Assembly (NCBI GenBank): GCA_023136985.1
Contig: JAGLQD010000073.1
Coordinates: 1 to 17,914 of the forward strand
Origin: Candidatus Sabulitectum sp.
Lineage (GTDB): Bacteria > Fermentibacterota > Fermentibacteria > Fermentibacterales > JCC-6
Direction: 5' to 3'
DNA: 17,914 bases
Part shown: positions 6,591 through 14,706 of the stretch, one piece after another
Layout: the number at the start of each line of letters is the position of its first letter
How positions within the stretch are numbered: position 1 is the first letter of the stretch
Position numbers and translations under genes: made by a program
Notes under the pieces: model-generated
The model's input: the letters and a program-made list of their open reading frames with translations, nothing else
The model's database searches: none
What the model was told of the DNA's origin: nothing

Positions 6591-7716
6591 AATCGGGGCA
6601 GAACTTGGTGCCAGCAGGAATATCGGCACCGCACTCACACTTTGTTCCACCGCCCATTTTTGTTCCGCAGGAGGGGCAGAATTTTCCCCCGGCAGGAACA
6701 GGTTTACCGCATGAAGGGCAACTTTCAGCAAGGGGCTTTCCGCATTCAGGGCAGAATTTGCCGTCGGCTACAGATTTTCCGCATCCAGGACAGGTTACCA
6801 GTGCAGCTGCAGCTCCAGCTCCAGCCGCGGCAGCAGCAGCCACTGGAACAGCGCCGCCCTGTGGTGCCATTGCCTGGCCCATCTGATTGGCCATAACCAT
6901 TCCCATTCCAAGCCCTGCTCCCATTCCCACACCAGCACCGGCAGCACCGCCGCCGCCTGCATTAGCCGCGTCACCTATTGCAGTGGCGGTCTTGAATCTC
7001 ATGTACTCGCCCATGTCGCCCAGAACGCCCATTCCGCTTCTCTCATCGATCCGCTTCTGTACTTCCTCCGGTGGGGTGATGGCACTGATATAAAAATCAA
7101 CCATCTGGATACCGTACTTGCTGAAGTCATCGGTAAATCTTGCTTTTGCAAGAGTACCCAGCTCATCGTACTTCGCAGCAAGATCGAAAATTGTGGACAT
7201 GGTCTCACCAAGAAGGTCAGCAAGTCTGGCGATGATAATATTCTTCAGAAAGCTTTCGATATCGCCGGTTGAGTACTTCCCTGCAGTTCCAACGATCTTG
7301 TTAACAAAAAGAAGACTGTCAACAATTTTCATTGAAAAGCTTCCGAAAGCACGAAGTCTTACCATGGAAAGTTCAGAGTCACGGAAAAGTATCGGCTCTT
7401 TCGTGCCCCACTTCATGTCGGTAAATGTCTTCTTGTTTATGTAGTAAACTTCTGCTTTGAACGGCGTGCCTTCACCGGCAAATGCAATATCAACCAGACC
7501 GGCAAGAATGGGAATATTCTGGGTGGTAAGGGTATGTCTACCCGGCCCGAGAACATCCATTGCCTTGCCATCGCGGTAAAATACGGCTTCCTGGCTTTCC
7601 CTTACTACGCACTGACTGCCAAGGCGAAATTCACCGGAACCCTGCTCAGGTATCCTGTGTGCTATCTCTTTACCGGAATTGTCCATGAATTCAATTATTT
7701 CAGGTCTCTTAAACAT
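6571..7716 (-). CDS. YdjI-like SPFH-domain protein with three C-terminal zinc ribbons
   Basis: A 381-residue protein. Residues about 30-235 match the SPFH/band-7 branch of Bacillus YdjI (often annotated virion core protein-like), recognised from VRESQEAVFYRDGKAMDVLGPG, HTLTTQNIPIL and the AITPPEEVQKRI exit. Residues about 250-305 are a low-complexity Gly/Ala/Met linker. Residues 306-381 hold three zinc ribbons with Cys at 309/312/322/325, 333/336/347/350 and 360/362/373/376; the third opens with CxC rather than CxxC. There is no signal peptide or clear membrane helix, so it is probably a cytosolic protein that assembles at the membrane face. SPFH proteins scaffold membrane domains, and YdjI works with envelope-stress (PspA-type) proteins. 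The ATG at 7716 follows AGGGGGA and lies 11 bases after the upstream stop. The role here is inferred. Confidence 0.88.
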   Translation of the reverse strand: MFKRPEIIEFMDNSGKEIAHRIPEQGSGEFRLGSQCVVRESQEAVFYRDGKAMDVLGPGRHTLTTQNIPILAGLVDIAFAGEGTPFKAEVYYINKKTFTDMKWGTKEPILFRDSELSMVRLRAFGSFSMKIVDSLLFVNKIVGTAGKYSTGDIESFLKNIIIARLADLLGETMSTIFDLAAKYDELGTLAKARFTDDFSKYGIQMVDFYISAITPPEEVQKRIDERSGMGVLGDMGEYMRFKTATAIGDAANAGGGGAAGAGVGMGAGLGMGMVMANQMGQAMAPQGGAVPVAAAAAAGAGAAAALVTCPGCGKSVADGKFCPECGKPLAESCPSCGKPVPAGGKFCPSCGTKMGGGTKCECGADIPAGTKFCPDCGKKVE

Positions 7717-7727
7717 GCTGTGTCCCC

Positions 7728-8252
7728 CTAATCAATCGGTGTGTTGTTCTGGAGGTCCACCATGAGTGAACTTCTACCCTGAACCCTATGGATAAAGTCA
7801 TCAAGACCGGCGATGGCCACCTCAAGAGTTTCCTTCACTCCGGTTCCGCTTTCTACAGCAGACCCAAGTGCCTCAAAATCAACCTGCATCTTCTCTACCT
7901 CTTCTGTGAGAGCGCAGTCAAATTCATAAAGTTTATCCAGCTCATTCTCTTGCACCTTGTGCATATCGAACCAGCCTCTGTATCCCCGGGCAGCAAACCT
8001 GACCTTGTCTGCTGCAAGCTCAAGTTTCTTGGTAAGCCTGTCAAAGCCACCAGCTGCGTTCAACGCATCAGGGCCTTTAAGATTGGCAAGACCGCTTGTT
8101 GCAATTACCAGAAGCCCATCGATCCTGGTGGCAAGCATCGCTCTGAAGAGGGCGTCATTGTCTCTTCTTTCTTCCTTACCTTTGTACCCCTTGTATCCCG
8201 GAATAATTCTTATAGCCTTTTCCAGGAAATTAAGCTGTCTACCGTCACTCAT
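7728..8252 (-). CDS. Uncharacterised helical protein, likely partner of the SPFH protein
   Basis: A 174-residue soluble protein, probably mostly helical, with no signal peptide or membrane segment. I do not recognise a named family. Notable features are a tandem aromatic-basic motif GYKGYKGKEERRD (19-31) after a short amphipathic helix, a similar ARGYRGWFD at 88-96, and an acidic C-terminal half. The start is set at ATG 8252 because GGAGG lies 5 bases upstream; an in-frame ATG at 8276 has no comparable site. It is the first gene after a 100-base gap and lies 11 bases before the SPFH gene, so the two are surely co-transcribed. A joint role at the membrane is inferred from that pairing only. 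Confidence 0.8.
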   Translation of the reverse strand: MSDGRQLNFLEKAIRIIPGYKGYKGKEERRDNDALFRAMLATRIDGLLVIATSGLANLKGPDALNAAGGFDRLTKKLELAADKVRFAARGYRGWFDMHKVQENELDKLYEFDCALTEEVEKMQVDFEALGSAVESGTGVKETLEVAIAGLDDFIHRVQGRSSLMVDLQNNTPID

Positions 8253-8284
8253 CCCATCCTCCAGACATGTTGTCACTATCCAAT

Positions 8285-8298
8285 ATACTCATGAGTAT
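8285..8298. promoter_or_regulatory. Perfect 14-bp palindrome upstream of the SPFH/metabolic run, candidate operator
   Basis: ATACTCATGAGTAT reads identically on both strands. It lies in the 100-base gap (8253-8352) between mltG and the next gene, 33 bases before that gene's start, in the only gap of promoter size after the 5' end of the gene array. On the minus strand a TATGAT (8302-8297) overlaps its edge and could be a -10 box. A TTGACG (8329-8324) lies 21 bases further up, too far for a standard pair. Site and symmetry are seen; operator function is inferred. Confidence 0.4.
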
Positions 8299-8352
8299 CA
8301 TACCTATATACAACAGGCGTTGGCGTCAATAAGGGAGATCCTGAGTGGATGG

Positions 8353-9345
8353 TCAGCGTACCGATCTTATGTTGCTTGCATGGCCTGCTGCAGTCACTGC
8401 GAAAAGATGCTCTCCGGACCCGTCCCCCTTGCTGACAAAGAAAAGATATCCACCTGTTGTATCAGGGTTGGCCACAGCTTCAAGGGATGCCGTCCCCGGT
8501 GAGCAGATAGGAGACGGTGGAAGACCGGCATTTCTATAAGTGTTGAAAGGACTTTCTATCTCAAGATCACTGTAAAGCAAAATCTCTTTAACTTCTCCGA
8601 GAGCGTACTGAACAGTGGCACAACTTTCAAGTCTCATGGATATCCGTAGCCTGTTAAGAAACACTCCTGCAACCAGATCACGCTCTGCGTCTGAAGCTGC
8701 TTCCCTCTCTACTATGGAAGCAAGGATCACAGCATCAAATGATGAGAGCCCCAGGGCTTCACATTTCTCATCCCATTCTGCATCCATCACCTCAAAACCG
8801 GTTCTTACCATTGTATCTATCACATTCCACGGGGGCATTGAATCGGCAAACTCGTAGGTCTCGGGAAACAGGTATCCCTCAAAACATGGAATACCCATTG
8901 CTTCCAGATACTCGATCTCTCTGGACAGATCTTCAAGCGATGAGAGAGGAATTCCCAGAGATTCCGAGATGATAGGAAGACTCTCCTCCATTCTGAGCCC
9001 TGGAGGAAGAGTGACCCAGCTTGTTGCAACCGGTATTACATCACCTGAAATGAATTTTGCAAGTATGGAATCAACCTGCATGGTATCACTGAGAATATAA
9101 TTTCCAGCCTGAAGGGAGGAGCCCTGAAAATTCAGTCTGTAGTGCAGAAGAACCATCCATCTGCTTCTGACCAGCCCGCTTTGCTCAAGAGCCTGTGCAG
9201 CATCCCGCACACCCCAGCCCTGCTGAAGTGCAAACTCTGTGGTAATACCCTGCCCTGGCGGGGATTCCATCTTGCGAACAAGGATCAACCCTGCAAGCCC
9301 TGCTGCAAGAAGAACAATCAAACCTTTAACCAGTATTTTTTTCAT
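8353..9345 (-). CDS. mltG: Endolytic murein transglycosylase MltG (YceG family)
   Basis: A 330-residue inner-membrane enzyme that cuts nascent glycan strands of peptidoglycan and so limits their length. Residues about 4-23 form one N-terminal membrane helix after MKK. A LysM-like subdomain follows at about 35-105. The catalytic part shows EGYLFPETYEF (156-166), ILASIVEREA (207-216) with catalytic Glu213, FLNRL (229-233), SCATVQYALG (241-250) and SPFNTYRNAGLPPSPICSPG (265-284). The length is typical. ATG 9345 overlaps the ruvX stop as ATGA; no ribosome binding site is evident, so translation probably depends on reinitiation after ruvX. The mltG-ruvX neighbourhood is common in bacteria. Confidence 0.95.
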   Translation of the reverse strand: MKKILVKGLIVLLAAGLAGLILVRKMESPPGQGITTEFALQQGWGVRDAAQALEQSGLVRSRWMVLLHYRLNFQGSSLQAGNYILSDTMQVDSILAKFISGDVIPVATSWVTLPPGLRMEESLPIISESLGIPLSSLEDLSREIEYLEAMGIPCFEGYLFPETYEFADSMPPWNVIDTMVRTGFEVMDAEWDEKCEALGLSSFDAVILASIVEREAASDAERDLVAGVFLNRLRISMRLESCATVQYALGEVKEILLYSDLEIESPFNTYRNAGLPPSPICSPGTASLEAVANPDTTGGYLFFVSKGDGSGEHLFAVTAAGHASNIRSVR

Positions 9346-9722
9346 ATCAAGTTAAGATGCCTTTTCAGTATTTCACAGGCTGCCAGTGAATCCACACGGC
9401 CCTTCCTGTCTTTTTTTCCAAGCAGCTGCATTGCAGCCACGGTTGAACCGACCTCATTGATCAGTTCCACAGCAAAACCGGACTCATTCAGCCAGCGGGA
9501 AAACAATTCAACCTCAATACTTAGTTCAGTGGGCTTTCCTGATGCTGCCACCGGAAGCCCCAGTATTATCTTAACCCCCTCATACCTGGCAGATAATTCT
9601 TCAAGCCTGCTCCTGATCTTACCCCAGGACCCGAATACAGCATCAACAGGCAGAACAACCCCTTCACGAAAAACTGCTACTCCAGTTTTCTTTTTCCCGT
9701 AATCAAGACCGATAAGCACCAT
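9342..9722 (-). CDS. ruvX: RuvX/YqgF-family putative pre-16S rRNA nuclease, divergent
   Basis: A 126-residue RNase H-fold protein. In E. coli this family acts in 16S rRNA 5'-end maturation. Seen: IGLDYGKKKTGVAV (4-17) with acidic Asp7, IILGLPVAASGK (52-63), INEVGSTVAAM (88-98) and DSLAACEILKRHL (111-123) with Asp111. The family's third motif is usually DERxTT; here it is N-E-V-G-S-T, so Asp is replaced by Asn89 and Arg by Val91 while Glu90 stays. The usual Arg in the first motif is also Lys. The three presumed metal-binding acids (Asp7, Glu90, Asp111) survive, so activity is plausible. ATG 9722 overlaps the permease stop as TGATG, and the stop overlaps the mltG start. Confidence 0.88.
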   Translation of the reverse strand: MVLIGLDYGKKKTGVAVFREGVVLPVDAVFGSWGKIRSRLEELSARYEGVKIILGLPVAASGKPTELSIEVELFSRWLNESGFAVELINEVGSTVAAMQLLGKKDRKGRVDSLAACEILKRHLNLI

Positions 9723-11374
9723 CAGAAAACCCGTTTCCTGAGATTGCTCATTCCTGCTTTGTAGGAAAAAAGAGCGGTAGCAAAACCCACAGGGATCATA
9801 AGGTAAAGAATTGAGTTCCGCACTGGTACTGCAAGCATCATCTCTGTAAAGTTATCTGTCATATACCTTCGTGTAACCCATGAAAGTACTGTAACAATAA
9901 AAAGCACAAACGCAACCGAAGCAAAAGCGGCGATAATACCTCCCTGTCCGCTGCTCACACTGACTGCACTGCCTGCTCCGCGCCGGAGAAAAATACAGCC
10001 CAGAGAAGTATTCATGGTGGAAAGCACCACTGAGGTAATGAAGATACATGCAACAGACTCTATCTGCAGCAGTACTCCGGCGCCTATGCTGTGAGTAGAC
10101 AGCCAGGCAAGAATACTTGCAGGGATCACAGAGAACAGCAAGGCCTGTGACCACTTGGACCTGTAAAACAGCTCTCTTCCCTTTGGAAGCTGAATTAGAA
10201 CATGAAGCCCGGGAGACTCCATGCTTGGTGCCGGGAAAGCAAATCTTACCATCATTGTAGCAACCACAAAAGCACTGAAGGAAATATTTATAAATATCCC
10301 CACAGCCAGCCAGTACGGATTGGAAAAATCAATGGGAAATCTGTTCAGGTTCACAACATAGATGGAAAACATTCCTGCCAGCAATCCCAGCTGACTCCAT
10401 TGAACAGGATCTCTGAGGAAGAGCAGCAGGTCTTTTTGAAATATCGTGGATTCTCTTCCCCCGCCGCGGAAGAATTGAGATGACTGGTACCTGGCTGAAA
10501 CTGCACTGCTTCTGTTCCATGATCGAAGATAGTTTTTTGTAGCGAACCACAGTGCCAGTAGAGAGAATATCAGTGCTTCAAAAACCAGGATTAATGCAGG
10601 TTTAGTCTCTCCCTGAGTCATAGCTTTGAGGAAGAGAACATGAGGCCAGTAGCCTGAATTCTGTCCGGGAAGATCCGAAACAAAAGACTGAAGACTTCCA
10701 AGCTTCATTCCCGGAGCCTCCTCAATAACCAGATCGGAACTGCTTCCGCTTGCAAAGAAGAAAAGAGCACCGCTTCCTGCAATCAAAGCAATACCTCCGA
10801 AAAGCTTCCAGCCGTTTGTGCCTCCAAATTTGCTCAGAAGAACTGTAACAACAGTTCCCATGGCGGTCCAGACCAGAAGAAGAAAAGGATAGAGAAACAA
10901 TCCCATAACAAGGTTGACCTTCGCTGTCTCCAGGCCGTGAGCAAAAGCAAGCAGCATGGGAATACCCATTAGAAGCATTGTCCATCCTGCAAAGAACCAG
11001 CTCTCCAGCACAGCAGATACAGCAAGAGAAGAGTGGTTCACAGCAGCGGACAAAAGCAGGGTAATACGAGGTGATTTATAGAGAGAAGAATTGCCGGTAA
11101 TAAGAGAAGAAACCCCTACAAATACACCGAAAGCAAGAAGAGCCATGCCAAACAGACGGGAAGCCAGAGCGGTACCGAATCCGAACAGCTGGACATCAAG
11201 CGAAGAAAGATATCCGAACAATCCGTGAAACATGTAGTAGAAACCCACAGCCATAACAGACAGTGTAATCACACCGGAGATCAGCTTGAGACGGTTAGAT
11301 TCCCACTCACCGGCAACAGCACCGGTAAAAGATTTCATATGCATAACAAAAAGAACAATGAGATGTTTGTACAT
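9722..11374 (-). CDS. ABC-2-type exporter permease-like membrane protein
   Basis: A 550-residue polytopic membrane protein with about a dozen hydrophobic segments in two blocks (about 32-210 and 260-545). Between the blocks is a cytosolic stretch with IFQKDLLLFLRDPVQWSQ (311-328), the signature of large ABC-2-type permeases. The C-terminus is basic (NLRKRVF). It would need an ABC ATPase for transport, but none lies in the window; the upstream neighbour is an exported peptidase-like protein. The ATPase may be elsewhere, or the ancestral pair may have been split. ATG 11374 has only a weak AGGT close upstream; ATG codons at 11344 and 11338 lack any site. Substrate unknown. Its stop overlaps ruvX. 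Confidence 0.82.
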   Translation of the reverse strand: MYKHLIVLFVMHMKSFTGAVAGEWESNRLKLISGVITLSVMAVGFYYMFHGLFGYLSSLDVQLFGFGTALASRLFGMALLAFGVFVGVSSLITGNSSLYKSPRITLLLSAAVNHSSLAVSAVLESWFFAGWTMLLMGIPMLLAFAHGLETAKVNLVMGLFLYPFLLLVWTAMGTVVTVLLSKFGGTNGWKLFGGIALIAGSGALFFFASGSSSDLVIEEAPGMKLGSLQSFVSDLPGQNSGYWPHVLFLKAMTQGETKPALILVFEALIFSLLALWFATKNYLRSWNRSSAVSARYQSSQFFRGGGRESTIFQKDLLLFLRDPVQWSQLGLLAGMFSIYVVNLNRFPIDFSNPYWLAVGIFINISFSAFVVATMMVRFAFPAPSMESPGLHVLIQLPKGRELFYRSKWSQALLFSVIPASILAWLSTHSIGAGVLLQIESVACIFITSVVLSTMNTSLGCIFLRRGAGSAVSVSSGQGGIIAAFASVAFVLFIVTVLSWVTRRYMTDNFTEMMLAVPVRNSILYLMIPVGFATALFSYKAGMSNLRKRVF

Positions 11375-11415
11375 GCACCTAAGATAGTAAGAAAACCATT
11401 ACATTACCTATAACT

Positions 11416-14400
11416 CTAATGTACAATACTGATACTCTGCACCTCTTCCTCACCTTCGACTTCAATTCTGATAATGTAAATCCCGGATGGGAAACTGCCG
11501 GTACCATAATTCAAGACTGAGCCAACCTCTCTGCAAACACCAGTATCAGCGAGAACACACCGACCTGAAATATCGAAAACAGTCAGATTCCACTTGTCAC
11601 CAGACGAGCCGGAAACCAATACATCAAGGCTCTCTTTGACCGGATTGGACAGCACAGCAAAAGATCTTTCTTGTTCAACAGCTATGCTAACATCTTCCAT
11701 TGCAGTTAATGAACTCTCTTCAGTAACATCTGTTGCTCCTCCCCCGGGAGGAAAAAGTATGTCGTACTGAAGAATCCCGTAAGGGGTACTGTATTCCACC
11801 AGAGCTGCACCACTTTGGTAAATACGACAGATTTTTGAGTGGGCAGTTGGAGGAGCCTCAATATCACTATTGTCTTGTGAAGTGGTACCAACAGCTAAAA
11901 GCCTGCTGCTTGTGGCCCCGGTCTGGGAGTTAACACTGTACACATAAGCATCACTTATACAGGTTACAGTCTTCTCGGATTCATAAAGACCGATGTTTCC
12001 GCCAGTCATCCAGAAATAGCACTGATCTTGGGATACTATATACTCCGTGCCACCAAAAGGACCGCGGCGTAGTCGACCACTCCAGAATTGATCGCCTGTA
12101 ACTTGAGTACCCACAGGAAATTTTGTATTGAACGAATGATTAACAACAACACCGTCATATCGAATTACAGGAATGTTAAAACCGGTTTCCCCCACTACCT
12201 CATGGTACATCCAGAAACCATACCAGGGAAAACATCCGCCAAAGAAAACAGCATCCTGCAGACCCGTAGCAACAAGATCAACCTCTGCCACAGTATCTGC
12301 TGATATGCGTGCAAATGCCATGCCACCGGAAATACTCCAGGACGGTACTCCCCAGAAGTAGTGTGGTTCCGACTGTGATTCATATCCTGAATGCAGCCCC
12401 GGACTCACACCATCCCAGGATTCAAAACCTTGCCGCGTTGCCGGCACTGTGGATGGATCCGCATCCATAAGGTGGCCTGCAAGATCACGCGGCCCCAGGG
12501 TGCTTGAACGACTTACAGTGCTAACGCTCTGGACGCCCCCCGATAAAACACCTGTGCTTTCCGTGCCAATAAATGACTGGATGGTTCCACAGAACTCTGA
12601 AGGAAGATCTCCCTGATATGTGTAGTGAACAGCGTATGCAGCATCGGGTTTAGAAGGGAACATCTGACCCATTTCTTCCTGAACAAAGGCTGTATGATCA
12701 GCATTACCGGAAGGAGTATCCCGAACGAAGACCCCATCCTCCTGCGAATTCCACAATACATCTTCATGAACATAGCCCCTCATCCAGATCCTGTCAGTGA
12801 GAGTTTGCCCGGACGAATTCTTAACCATGGTTGGCTCCGAGTAAATAACAAGCATGTTGAGGGTTTCACTGTCAAATGATGATGAACCCCCGAAAGGGAT
12901 GTACCCGTATTGGTATTCCTTAAGATTCATCTCACTCAGAAAATCCATTTCACCTTCAACACGACTAATCTCTTCAAGCAGAAACTCAACAGGATCCATT
13001 CCAACATCCACAGGTGCATACCACTCCTCCGTAACAGAAGGCATATCCAAACATGAATTCAGCTGGTTGACAGCCCTCCCGTGTGAGCTATACATCCCCT
13101 GTAAATTGGTGTTCTCCCATACCGCATCATTTAACCATTCAGGTGAAGAAGATGGTTCGCAAGCTTCCCCGGACAACTCAAGAGCCTGGAAGAAACGAAG
13201 ATCCTCATGGAGTTCTTCCAGATACTCAATTTGTTCCATGTATTCCGAAGTATCCAGATCACTTTTCAGCACCCATTTCGCTATGTATTTTACATCAACT
13301 GAAGATTCACCGCGAGAATACTCTGAAGTGTAAACTATCACTGCTCCCACGCCAGGCAGGAAATTGTCTACAATCACTCCCTGTGTTTCAGGGTTAATTC
13401 CATCAAGATTATCCACTGGAAGCATCATGCTTCCCGATACCCGGGAACCGTGACTAACAGCAGTAACGTCTACTGCGTAACGGCCGTCGGGAAAGAACGC
13501 TTCCCTGTTAGCCGAGGGATCTCCTGAAATGTCGGGATTTGCGAGGAAAGTATCCCATGCTCCCTGGCAAATTCCATCATTCCACTTGTTTTCCCATCCC
13601 TCACCACAAAAGACATTGTTCCAACCGGTGGGATCACTGGCATGGCTGTTGGTAACGATGTAAGCATTGTTAAAATAGGTAACCCCAGCATCCATAAAGA
13701 GTGCTTCATATATTTCTTCGAAGACAGTCGGCTCTTCAATCTGGCCCTCTGCTTGAAAAAGTTCACGGTATCCCCAGTTGCCATCATCAGATTCTGTTGA
13801 CTCCCACTCCTCAGAGAATGGGTTCTGATAGAAGATTTCATACCCAACAGAGAAAATTCCATTACCCTCATTAGTCTGATGTGCGCTCTGCTGAGAAAAG
13901 GGAGATACTGCGATATCAATTACTCCATGAGTGATACACTGAAAAAGGCTTTTCTGGTCGAAGCCAAGATCAGCAATGTATTCAGCATATATCTCTACCC
14001 CCTCTGGCAGGAAGAAAATACCGGTGTTCGTATCTTGTGGTGGTTGCGGTGGCTGAACAAGAAACCAATCCAATTCAGCCCACACCCTTTTAAATCCAAT
14101 CTGATCGTATCCAGTTAATGCTCCCGGAACAAAACTGCTGAATGGGTTTTCAAGTGTTTCCCAGGGATTACCCATACGATAACCACCGGGCCAGCTTGAT
14201 ATGGGAACCCAATTTGACCACTGCACATGAAGGTGAAGAGGCATCAGGCTGTATTGAGAGCATTTATCTATTGGTGCTCTTGGTGGAAGCTCTGTGTTTC
14301 TTTTATGGTCTATGCACCAATCGCGGGCAGCTACTGGATCATAAGAATCATCTCCGAGATGTATCAGAGCCCAACCGTCATCTGATCCATAAGAGCCAAT

Positions 14401-14706
14401 TCCAATCATGTAGCCAATATAGTTTGGATCAGGGTGATAATCAGCCCCAAGAGAATACATTGTTTGATCAAATGGATTGAGCACCTGGTCGGAACCAGAT
14501 CTAGCAAGAAAATCAATCCCTGGGTGAATACCTTCGGCGGCAATGCACCAGTCACCATACCCGACCATAAGTTCATCGGGTGTACCAGTAGTCTGACTGC
14601 TTTGAAAGAATGGGAAAGATATGGGAATATCTCCAGGAGAATCAGCAACAGCAATAGAGACAGATAATAGTAGAATTACCATAAGAGTTAACCTGGAAAT
14701 ACTCAT
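11416..14706 (-). CDS. Large exported protein: M23-like peptidase domain plus type IX sorting tail
   Basis: 1096 residues. A Sec signal peptide (Arg5, hydrophobic core 7-19, cleavage likely after AVA near 21) leads to a divergent M23/LytM-like domain at about 55-165 (separate entry). Residues about 170-1010 are Trp-, Tyr- and acid-rich, probably beta-rich, with a helical stretch near 495-520 (YMEQIEYLEELHEDLRFF); I recognise no family there. Residues 1015-1096 form a type A sorting domain (FAVLSNPVKESLDV, VFDISGRCV, FPSGIYIIRI), which in FCB bacteria directs export through the type IX system and surface attachment. ATG 14706 has AAGGGA upstream and overlaps the preceding stop as ATGA. It is the last gene of the exported three-gene set. 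Whether the peptidase acts on peptidoglycan or other proteins is unknown. Confidence 0.85.
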   Translation of the reverse strand: MSISRLTLMVILLLSVSIAVADSPGDIPISFPFFQSSQTTGTPDELMVGYGDWCIAAEGIHPGIDFLARSGSDQVLNPFDQTMYSLGADYHPDPNYIGYMIGIGSYGSDDGWALIHLGDDSYDPVAARDWCIDHKRNTELPPRAPIDKCSQYSLMPLHLHVQWSNWVPISSWPGGYRMGNPWETLENPFSSFVPGALTGYDQIGFKRVWAELDWFLVQPPQPPQDTNTGIFFLPEGVEIYAEYIADLGFDQKSLFQCITHGVIDIAVSPFSQQSAHQTNEGNGIFSVGYEIFYQNPFSEEWESTESDDGNWGYRELFQAEGQIEEPTVFEEIYEALFMDAGVTYFNNAYIVTNSHASDPTGWNNVFCGEGWENKWNDGICQGAWDTFLANPDISGDPSANREAFFPDGRYAVDVTAVSHGSRVSGSMMLPVDNLDGINPETQGVIVDNFLPGVGAVIVYTSEYSRGESSVDVKYIAKWVLKSDLDTSEYMEQIEYLEELHEDLRFFQALELSGEACEPSSSPEWLNDAVWENTNLQGMYSSHGRAVNQLNSCLDMPSVTEEWYAPVDVGMDPVEFLLEEISRVEGEMDFLSEMNLKEYQYGYIPFGGSSSFDSETLNMLVIYSEPTMVKNSSGQTLTDRIWMRGYVHEDVLWNSQEDGVFVRDTPSGNADHTAFVQEEMGQMFPSKPDAAYAVHYTYQGDLPSEFCGTIQSFIGTESTGVLSGGVQSVSTVSRSSTLGPRDLAGHLMDADPSTVPATRQGFESWDGVSPGLHSGYESQSEPHYFWGVPSWSISGGMAFARISADTVAEVDLVATGLQDAVFFGGCFPWYGFWMYHEVVGETGFNIPVIRYDGVVVNHSFNTKFPVGTQVTGDQFWSGRLRRGPFGGTEYIVSQDQCYFWMTGGNIGLYESEKTVTCISDAYVYSVNSQTGATSSRLLAVGTTSQDNSDIEAPPTAHSKICRIYQSGAALVEYSTPYGILQYDILFPPGGGATDVTEESSLTAMEDVSIAVEQERSFAVLSNPVKESLDVLVSGSSGDKWNLTVFDISGRCVLADTGVCREVGSVLNYGTGSFPSGIYIIRIEVEGEEEVQSISIVH
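14212..14544 (-). other. Divergent M23/LytM-type metallopeptidase domain
   Basis: This stretch encodes residues about 55-165 of the 1096-residue protein. GIHPGIDF supplies His61 and Asp65 (the H-x3-D zinc motif), WALIHLGD supplies His116 (position of the LytM catalytic His in the Y-x-HL motif), and MPLHLHVQW supplies His158 and His160 (the HxH motif). All five key residues of M23 enzymes are thus present in order, although the spacing is stretched and the usual Gly-rich strands are altered. The assignment is by motif order only. Confidence 0.65.

Noticed and set aside
6591..6731. N-terminal extension of the ligase to the ATG at 6731
   Set aside because: It would overlap the zinc-ribbon end of the SPFH gene by 161 bases, and the added residues are a frame-shifted reading of the Cys-rich repeats.
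6780..6970. Gly/Ala-rich repetitive DNA as a separate repeat element
   Set aside because: It is the in-frame low-complexity linker of the SPFH protein between the SPFH domain and the zinc ribbons.
8297..8329. TTGACG and TATGAT as a standard promoter pair
   Set aside because: The spacer is 21 bases, outside the usual 16-18, so only the -10-like box is mentioned with the palindrome.
11375..11415. Terminator or promoter between the M23-like gene and the permease gene
   Set aside because: The 41-base gap has no convincing stem-loop, only a TACTAT with no -35 partner.
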